Below are positions 57,204-64,000 of a stretch of 64,000 nucleotides of DNA, in pieces. Location of the stretch: positions 1 to 64,000 of the forward strand of contig NZ_JACHJY010000004.1 in assembly GCF_014203895.1 (NCBI RefSeq). The letters run 5' to 3'. The stretch comes from Streptomyces nymphaeiformis. Its GTDB lineage: Bacteria; Actinomycetota; Actinomycetes; Streptomycetales; Streptomycetaceae. A model generated the notes under the pieces. The model worked only from the letters and a program-made list of their open reading frames with translations. It had not been told where the DNA came from and ran no database searches. The translations under genes were made by a program, and so were the position numbers. Position 1 is the first letter of the stretch; the number at the start of each line of letters is the position of its first letter.

Positions 57204-58064
57204 ATGAGTACGACGATCGACCGGGGCACGGCACTCGGCCTGCCGGAGTGGGACCGCTGCGCGGTCATGGGCGTGGTCAACGTGACCCCCGACTCCTTCT
57301 CCGACGGCGGCCGCTGGTTCGACACCACGGCCGCCGTCAAACACGGCCTCGACCTCGTCGCCGAAGGCGCCGACCTCATCGACGTCGGCGGCGAATCCAC
57401 CCGCCCCGGCGCCACCCGCGTCGACGAGGACGAAGAACTCCGCCGCGTCATCCCCGTCGTCCGCGGCCTCGCCGCCGAAGGCGTCACCGTCTCCGTCGAC
57501 ACCATGCGCGCCACCGTCGCCGCCCGCGCCGTCGACGCCGGCGCCCTCCTCGTCAACGACGTCAGCGGCGGCCTCGCCGACCCCGCCATGATCCCCACCG
57601 TCGCCGCCGCCGAAGTCCCCTTCGTCGTCATGCACTGGCGCGGCTTCAGCGACAACATGAACAGCCTCGCCGTCTACGACGACGTCCTCCGCGAAGTCCT
57701 CACCGAACTCCGCACCCGCATGGAAGCCGTCGTCGACGGCGGCATCGCCCCCGAGCGGATCGTCATCGACCCCGGACTCGGCTTCGCCAAACTCGCCCCC
57801 CACGACCTCGCCCTCGTCGCCCACCTCCCCGAGCTCCGCGCCCTCGGCCGCCCCCTCCTCGTCGCCGCCTCCCGCAAACGCTTCCTCGGCCACGTCCTCA
57901 CCCGCGAAGGCGCCACCCCGCCCCCCGCCCGCGAACGCGACGCCGCCACCGCCGCCGTCTCCGCCATCGCCGCCCACACCGGCGCCTGGGCCGTCCGCGT
58001 CCACGAGGTACGCGCCACCGCCGACGCCGTACGCGTCGCCAGGGCCGTCGAAGGAGCCGCGTGA
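57204..58064 (+). CDS. folP: Dihydropteroate synthase
   Basis: FolP condenses pterin pyrophosphate with p-aminobenzoate and is the sulfonamide target. The 286 residues include VMGVVNVTPDSFSDGG, GADLIDVGGESTRPGA, VSVDTMRATVAARAVDAGAL, LVNDVSGGLADP, IVIDPGLGFAKL and LVAASRKRFLGHVL. It starts the folate operon folP-NTF2-folB-folK-DUF3180. ATG 57204 has TACGCT 6 nt upstream (57192-57197) and no ribosome site, so the operon mRNA is probably leaderless. Confidence 0.96.
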   Translation: MSTTIDRGTALGLPEWDRCAVMGVVNVTPDSFSDGGRWFDTTAAVKHGLDLVAEGADLIDVGGESTRPGATRVDEDEELRRVIPVVRGLAAEGVTVSVDTMRATVAARAVDAGALLVNDVSGGLADPAMIPTVAAAEVPFVVMHWRGFSDNMNSLAVYDDVLREVLTELRTRMEAVVDGGIAPERIVIDPGLGFAKLAPHDLALVAHLPELRALGRPLLVAASRKRFLGHVLTREGATPPPARERDAATAAVSAIAAHTGAWAVRVHEVRATADAVRVARAVEGAA

Positions 58065-58549
58065 GCCCCACGGACCGCACCACCGACGAAGCAGCCGTCG
58101 AAGCCGCCAACACCGCCTTCTACGAGGCCATGGAGACCGGCGACTTCGAACGCCTCTCCGCCCTCTGGCTCGACGACGGAGCCACCCCCATCACCTGCGT
58201 CCACCCCGGCTGGCCCGTCCTCACCGGCCGCGGCGAGGTGCTCCGCTCGTACGCCCTGATCATGGCGAACACCGACTACATCCAGTTCTTCCTCACCGAC
58301 CTCCGGATCTCCCTCACCGGCGACACCGCCCTCGTCACCTGCACCGAGAACATCCTCAGCGGCGGCCCCGCCGAGGACGGCGCCGAGCTCGGCCCCCTCG
58401 TCGGCCAGCTCGTCGTCGCCACCAACGTGTTCCGCCGCACACCCGCCGGCTGGAAGATCTGGTCCCACCACGCCTCCCCCGTCCTCGGCGAGACCACGGA
58501 GACAAGCAGCCCGGAAGACGGCTCCGAACCTTCGGAACCACCCGCCTGA
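58061..58549 (+). CDS. SnoaL/NTF2-like protein in the folate operon
   Basis: This 162-residue protein has the NTF2/SnoaL fold: AVEAANTAFYEAMETGDFER, LSALWLDDGATPITCVHPGW and NVFRRTPAGWKIWSHHASPV. It has no obvious catalytic residues and a Ser/Glu/Pro-rich tail. The GTG at 58061 overlaps the folP stop (GTGA), so it is translationally coupled to folate synthesis. Its position is conserved in the streptomycetes I know; the role is unknown and could be a binding or chaperone function. Confidence 0.88.
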   Translation: MSPTDRTTDEAAVEAANTAFYEAMETGDFERLSALWLDDGATPITCVHPGWPVLTGRGEVLRSYALIMANTDYIQFFLTDLRISLTGDTALVTCTENILSGGPAEDGAELGPLVGQLVVATNVFRRTPAGWKIWSHHASPVLGETTETSSPEDGSEPSEPPA

Positions 58550-58670
58550 CCCGCCCCCGGCCACCCAAGAGCAAGCGCTGTCGGCCCCCGCAGGTAGATT
58601 CGAAGTGGACACCCGGCCGTCCGCACCCGGCTGCGTGGCCACCCGAACTACGACAGCAGGAGTGATTCGC

Positions 58671-59030
58671 GTGGATCGTGTCGCGCTGCGCGGCCTCAAG
58701 GCCCGAGGCCACCACGGCGTCTTCCCCAAGGAGCGCGAGGAGGGCCAGACCTTCATCGTGGACCTGGTCCTCGGCCTGGACACCCGCCCGGCGGCCGCCG
58801 AGGACGACCTGACGAAGACCGTCCACTACGGAATCGTCGCCGAAGAGGTCGTCGACGTCGTCCAGGGCGAGCCCGTCGACCTCATCGAAACCCTCGCCGA
58901 GCGCATCGCCCAGCAATGCCTCAGCCACGCCGGGGTACAAGAAGTGGAGGTCGTCGTCCACAAGCCGGACGCGCCCATCACCGTGCCCTTCGACGACGTG
59001 ACCATCACGATCACCCGGAGCCGACGATGA
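58671..59030 (+). CDS. folB: Dihydroneopterin aldolase
   Basis: FolB splits 7,8-dihydroneopterin into 6-hydroxymethyl-dihydropterin and glycolaldehyde. The 119 residues contain VALRGLKARGHHGVFPKERE, LTKTVHYGIVAEEVVDVVQG, VDLIETLAERIAQQCL (catalytic region) and VEVVVHKPDAPITVPFDDVT. The GTG at 58671 follows AGGAG by 8 nt. It overlaps folK by ATGA. Confidence 0.96.
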   Translation: MDRVALRGLKARGHHGVFPKEREEGQTFIVDLVLGLDTRPAAAEDDLTKTVHYGIVAEEVVDVVQGEPVDLIETLAERIAQQCLSHAGVQEVEVVVHKPDAPITVPFDDVTITITRSRR

Positions 59031-59626
59031 AGCCGACGCAGAGCGACCCCACCGTCCAGCCCGTACCGGCCTCCGTCGTCGAGACCGTCGACGCCGCCGA
59101 CACCACCCTCTCCAACCCCCGCTGGGCCGTCCTCGCCCTCGGCGCCAACCTCGGCAACCGCCTGGAGAACCTCCAGGGAGCCGTCGACGCCCTCGGCGAC
59201 ACGCCCGGCCTCCGGGTCAAGGCCGTCTCCCCCGTCTACGAGACGGCCCCCTGGGGCGTCGAACCGGGCACCCAGCCCTCCTACCTCAACGCCGTCGCCC
59301 TCGTACGGACCACCCTGCCGCCCTCCTCCCTCCTGGAGCGCGCCCACGCCGTCGAGGAGGCCTTCCACCGCGTCCGCGAGGAACGCTGGGGCGCCCGCAC
59401 CATCGACGTCGACATCGTCGCGTACGCGGACGTCGTCTCCGACGACCCCCTCCTCACCCTCCCGCACCCCCGCGCCCACCAGCGCGCCTTCGTCCTCGCC
59501 CCCTGGCACGACGTCGACCCCGACGCCCAGCTCCCCGGCCACGGCCCGGTCGCCGACCTCCTCGCCGCCCTCGGCGACGAAGGCGTCACCCCCCGAGCCG
59601 ACCTGGAACTCCGTCTCCCCGAGTAG
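59027..59626 (+). CDS. folK: 2-amino-4-hydroxy-6-hydroxymethyldihydropteridine pyrophosphokinase
   Basis: FolK pyrophosphorylates 6-hydroxymethyl-dihydropterin for FolP. The 199 residues have LALGANLGNRLENLQGAV, VYETAPWGVEPGTQPSYLNA, RVREERWGARTIDVDIVAYA (HPPK signature) and LPHPRAHQRAFVLAPWHDVD. An N-terminal ~30-residue extension is not part of the fold. Its ATG overlaps the folB stop. Confidence 0.96.
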   Translation: MKPTQSDPTVQPVPASVVETVDAADTTLSNPRWAVLALGANLGNRLENLQGAVDALGDTPGLRVKAVSPVYETAPWGVEPGTQPSYLNAVALVRTTLPPSSLLERAHAVEEAFHRVREERWGARTIDVDIVAYADVVSDDPLLTLPHPRAHQRAFVLAPWHDVDPDAQLPGHGPVADLLAALGDEGVTPRADLELRLPE

Positions 59627-59673
59627 TCGTTACGCTCGGGGAGACCGCCCGACGACCACACGAAGGACACCCG

Positions 59674-60153
59674 GTGAAACAACTGCGGCTGAAGGTACTC
59701 ACCGGACTGTTCCTCGTCGCCGGCGTCCTCTCCTGGGGCGCCGCCCGGCTCTGGGACTCGGTCGGCACCCTCCCCAGCGTTCCGCTCGCCGCACCGATCG
59801 TCCTCGCCGTCATCGCCGTCGTCCTCACCGCGACCGCCCTCTCGATCCGCGTCCGCCTCAAGGCCCAGCGCGAACGCCGCCCCGGCGCCAAGGGCGTCGA
59901 ACCCCTCATGGCGGCCCGCGCGGTGGTCTTCGGCCAGGCGAGCGCCCTCGTCGCCGCCCTCGTCGCCGGCATGTACGGCGGCACGGGCGTCTTCCTCCTC
60001 GGCTCCCTCGACATCCCCGCCCGCCGCGACCAGGCCCTCTACGCGGCCTTCTCGGTCGCGGCGGGCATCGCCGTCATCGCCGCCGCCCTCTTCCTGGAAC
60101 GCGTCTGCAAGCTCCCGGAGGACGACGACAAGAACCACGCCCCGGCGGCCTAG
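59674..60153 (+). CDS. DUF3180 membrane protein
   Basis: This 159-residue membrane protein has four hydrophobic helices (VLTGLFLVAGVLSWGAARL, LAAPIVLAVIAVVLTATAL, RAVVFGQASALVAALVAGMY, ALYAAFSVAAGIAVIAAAL), the DUF3180 pattern that follows folK in actinobacteria. Its function is unknown; co-location with folate genes suggests a related transport or membrane role. GTG 59674. It ends just before the endonuclease gene on the opposite strand. Confidence 0.9.
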   Translation: MKQLRLKVLTGLFLVAGVLSWGAARLWDSVGTLPSVPLAAPIVLAVIAVVLTATALSIRVRLKAQRERRPGAKGVEPLMAARAVVFGQASALVAALVAGMYGGTGVFLLGSLDIPARRDQALYAAFSVAAGIAVIAAALFLERVCKLPEDDDKNHAPAA

Positions 60154-60157
60154 CCCC

Positions 60158-61150
60158 CTACCAGGGCTCCCGCGCGAGGTGCCCGTTCACCAGGAAGGTG
60201 GGGTGGGGGGCGAGGCGGTAGCTGTAGAAGGTGAAGGGCTTGGCGCCGAGGGCGGGGCGGGGGCGGACCTCTTGGACCTTGACCCAGGAGGACTCGGGCG
60301 GGTCCAGGGGGTGGTGTTCGGGGTGGAAGGTGCCACGGTCGGTCCAGCGGTTCGACACATAGAGCTGTGAGGCCAGCCCCCGCTTCGCCGGCGTGAAGCG
60401 CGCGCCGATGACCTGCGCCAGCTCGACTAGAAACTGCACGTTGGCGCTTGCGATCATCCGCCCCCATCCGTGCTTGGGGGTGAAACCGTCGCCGTCGACG
60501 TACCCGTCAAGAAAACCCTTGAAGGTATCGATGTCGCGCAGTACGACGCGCGGGAAGCGCTGCCGCATGTGGTGGGCATCCCCGCCCACGTAGTGCCGCA
60601 GCGCGTCGGCAAGGTACGAGGAGACCACCCGTACACGGAAGCCGGGCAGGTCCCGCTTCAGATAGCCGGACGGCCGGGTCACCGCCTCAAGACGGGCGGG
60701 GAGCCCTGTACAGGCCGTGAGCGCGGCCGCGTACCGGGCCGCAAAGGCCTCCTCGTTCACGATCAGCGACACGTAGTTCTTGTAGACGGTTCCGTCCGCG
60801 CAGGTGGCACCGACGAAATAGCCGAACTCGTACCCCGGTCGGATCGTCGGCCGCTCCCGGCACAGCTTCTTCGCATGCGTCCAGGCGACCGCCGTCCCCG
60901 CCACATCCGCCGCCCGTGCCCACCCGTCCGGTGTGAGCAGCAGCAGGTCCGGGCTGGCGGTGAAGGTCATGTGGTCCGTGACCACGTCGACGGCCTGTCG
61001 CCCCTTCACCGCCGTCACGTCCACGACCGTGGTCTGCACCGTCCGGTCGCCGTCCAGCGTCCACATCGCGCTGCCCGGCACCACGTTCTTGGCCTGTGCG
61101 CAGCCGTCCACCAGGTTGACCAGCATCTTGCTGGTCGGTCCGTACCCCAT
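60158..61150 (-). CDS. Free-standing intein-like LAGLIDADG homing endonuclease
   Basis: This 330-residue protein looks like an intein without exteins. The block-A-like KNVVPGSAMWTLDGD lies at 21-35 with Asn where the intein Cys/Ser should be. The block-B-like HMTFTASPDLLLLTPDGW is at 60-77 and block-F-like LAPHPTFLVNG at 313-323, but the terminal HN-C/S/T is missing (ends HLAREPW), so splicing is unlikely. Two LAGLIDADG motifs lie between: YEFGYFVGATCADGTVYKN (107-125) and FKGFLDGYVDGDGFTPK (210-226), with acidic residues kept. Codon use is less G/C-biased than around it. ATG 61150 follows AAGGGGG. It sits between the DUF3180 gene and folE and is read in folE's direction. Confidence 0.82.
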   Translation of the reverse strand: MGYGPTSKMLVNLVDGCAQAKNVVPGSAMWTLDGDRTVQTTVVDVTAVKGRQAVDVVTDHMTFTASPDLLLLTPDGWARAADVAGTAVAWTHAKKLCRERPTIRPGYEFGYFVGATCADGTVYKNYVSLIVNEEAFAARYAAALTACTGLPARLEAVTRPSGYLKRDLPGFRVRVVSSYLADALRHYVGGDAHHMRQRFPRVVLRDIDTFKGFLDGYVDGDGFTPKHGWGRMIASANVQFLVELAQVIGARFTPAKRGLASQLYVSNRWTDRGTFHPEHHPLDPPESSWVKVQEVRPRPALGAKPFTFYSYRLAPHPTFLVNGHLAREPW

Positions 61151-61159
61151 ACCGCCCCC

Positions 61160-61187
61160 TTGATCAGCGATGAGTTCCGCTGATCAA
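61160..61187. repeat. 10-bp-arm inverted repeat between folE and the endonuclease gene
   Basis: TTGATCAGCG-ATGAGTTC-CGCTGATCAA is perfect with an 8-nt loop. On the minus strand it is followed by the AAGGGGG ribosome site of the endonuclease gene. It may be a folE terminator lacking a U tract, an operator, a translation control hairpin, or a junction mark of the inserted gene. Confidence 0.55.
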
Positions 61188-61219
61188 GGACGCTATGGAG
61201 CAAGGCGGACAGTCCGCTA

Positions 61220-61825
61220 CTAGCGGGCCAATATCAGGGACATAGCCTCAGCACGGGTGGTAGCGTCACGAAGTTGGCCACGTACCGCCGAGGTCGTCGT
61301 CTTCGCGCCCGGCTTGCGGACTCCACGCAGAGACATGCACATGTGCTCGGCCTCGATCACGACGATCGCACCACGCGCCTCCAGGATCTCCATCAGCGAG
61401 TCGGCGATCTGCGTCGTCAGGCGCTCCTGCACCTGGGGGCGACGAGCGAAGACGTCGACCAGGCGCGCCAGCTTCGACAGGCCGGTGATTTTGCCCGATT
61501 CAGCTGGAATGTAACCAATGTGAGCTACGCCATGGAATACCAGCAAATGATGCTCACACATGGACGTCAGTTCGATGTCCTTCACGAGAACCATCTCGTC
61601 GTGTCCGAGATCGAACGTCGTCGTGAGAACGTCCTCGGGAGTCTGCCGTAGCCCCGCGAAAAGCTCCCTGTACGCCCGCGCCACCCGCGCCGGCGTCTCG
61701 CGGAGGCCCTCGCGGTCCGGGTCCTCACCGACCGCGATGAGGAGCTCCCGTACGGCGTTCTCGGCGCGCTTCTCGTCGAACTCGCCGATCGTGCCCTCGC
61801 CGTCCAGCGTCACCGGGTCGGTCAT
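61220..61825 (-). CDS. folE: GTP cyclohydrolase I, with an abnormal codon-use segment
   Basis: FolE converts GTP to 7,8-dihydroneopterin triphosphate, the first step of folate synthesis. The 201 residues contain the zinc ligands Cys90 and His93 in [12 protein letters not shown] and Cys163 in [40 protein letters not shown] and [17 protein letters not shown]. The 5' third has normal codons, but from about residue 53 on, and most of all residues 90-112 (61490-61558, about 46% GC by my count) and the last 20 codons, rare codons such as ATT, CCA, TTG, GCT and ATA appear. Val97 replaces the usual Pro of the motif. Adjacent is an endonuclease gene, suggesting an imported or recoded segment. Confidence 0.95.
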   Translation of the reverse strand: MTDPVTLDGEGTIGEFDEKRAENAVRELLIAVGEDPDREGLRETPARVARAYRELFAGLRQTPEDVLTTTFDLGHDEMVLVKDIELTSMCEHHLLVFHGVAHIGYIPAESGKITGLSKLARLVDVFARRPQVQERLTTQIADSLMEILEARGAIVVIEAEHMCMSLRGVRKPGAKTTTSAVRGQLRDATTRAEAMSLILAR

Positions 61826-61865
61826 CCTGTGCCTCGTTCCGTCTGACTGTGTGCGCGCGAAATAG

Positions 61866-61901
61866 CCGCGCCCCCACAGGCTAGAACCTGTGGGGGCGCG
61901 G
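61866..61901 (-). terminator. Intrinsic terminator after ftsH
   Basis: The arms are 15 bp (CCGCGCCCCCACAGG and complement) around a 6-nt loop. On the minus strand the stem is followed by CTATTTCG. It separates ftsH from folE. Confidence 0.86.
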
Positions 61902-61926
61902 CATCCATTCCGGGGTGCCGGGACGG

Positions 61927-63945
<2,019 letters not shown>

Positions 63946-64000
63946 CCATACGGAGCGATGACGCCCCGTCCCTCCTGCCCGTAGGTAAATGCTGCTGTGA

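Noticed and set aside
55104..58004. A 966-codon minus-strand frame opposite the MprF-like and folP genes
   Set aside because: It is Gly/Ala/Glu/Asp/Val-rich without domains and is the antisense of well-identified genes with correct codon bias.
60158..61150. Endonuclease gene as part of a prophage or integrative element
   Set aside because: No integrase, attachment repeats or other phage genes flank it; only the single gene seems inserted.

Overview
The window is a stretch of linear-chromosome core DNA from a Streptomyces species. The evidence is the very high GC content, frequent GTG starts, strong G/C bias at third codon positions, and several recognisable streptomycete loci: sigE-cseABC, lsr2 next to an SCO3374-family gene, the radA/disA pair, clpC, a second nuoD, and folP-folB-folK-DUF3180-folE-ftsH. 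I see no rRNA, tRNA, CRISPR array, IS element or prophage.

Layout. 1-318 is a relatively AT-rich gap. 319-5.5 kb holds a GlxA-type regulator divergent from an isochorismatase-like hydrolase, proC, a two-gene ABC-2 exporter, a small membrane protein and an SH3-like secreted-type protein. 5.6-12.3 kb holds a membrane Ser/Thr kinase with an extracytoplasmic PQQ propeller, then ilvD, a TetR regulator, a TIM-barrel isomerase-like gene and a Ppx/GppA phosphatase on the minus strand. 12.3-20.5 kb holds a Cys-rich unknown protein, a sigma factor fused to an anti-sigma-like zinc finger and a BACON domain, radA, disA, a secreted Ig-like protein, a PAP2 phosphatase and mutY. 20.7-24.1 kb is the cell-envelope stress operon sigE-cseA-cseB-cseC. 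24.2-26.5 kb is a 14-TM MFS exporter divergent from its TetR repressor. An M23 peptidase and a bacterial NLR (NACHT ATPase with LRR-like C-terminus) lie between this and clpC.

33.7-42.3 kb holds the SCO3374-family gene, lsr2, an N-acetylglutamate synthase-type GNAT, a BlaI-type regulator, two small unknowns, and a tightly overlapping DUF2520-panC-nadB-nadC-coaX cluster for CoA and NAD precursor synthesis. 42.4-49.3 kb holds a threonine-aldolase-like enzyme, an ArsR/DUF5937 regulator with tandem operators, a NarL-type two-component system, and a MidA-type methyltransferase directly followed by nuoD2, its probable substrate. 49.3-55 kb holds a coiled-coil membrane protein, an osmoprotectant-type ABC importer and an esterase. 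55.2-64 kb holds an MprF-like lysyl-phosphatidylglycerol synthase and the folate cluster ending in folE and ftsH. The folate cluster is interrupted by a free-standing intein-like LAGLIDADG endonuclease.

The strongest leads are: (1) the intein-like endonuclease beside folE, whose catalytic-motif region has abnormally AT-rich codons; (2) the NLR; (3) the sigma/anti-sigma/BACON fusion; (4) the MidA-NuoD2 pair, which keeps the arginine that mitochondrial NDUFAF7 methylates; (5) two ClgR-type boxes upstream of clpC; and (6) about eleven genes whose -10 hexamer sits 6-8 nt before the start codon, implying leaderless mRNAs. Most functional calls are family-level inferences from the sequence; nothing was searched or computed.
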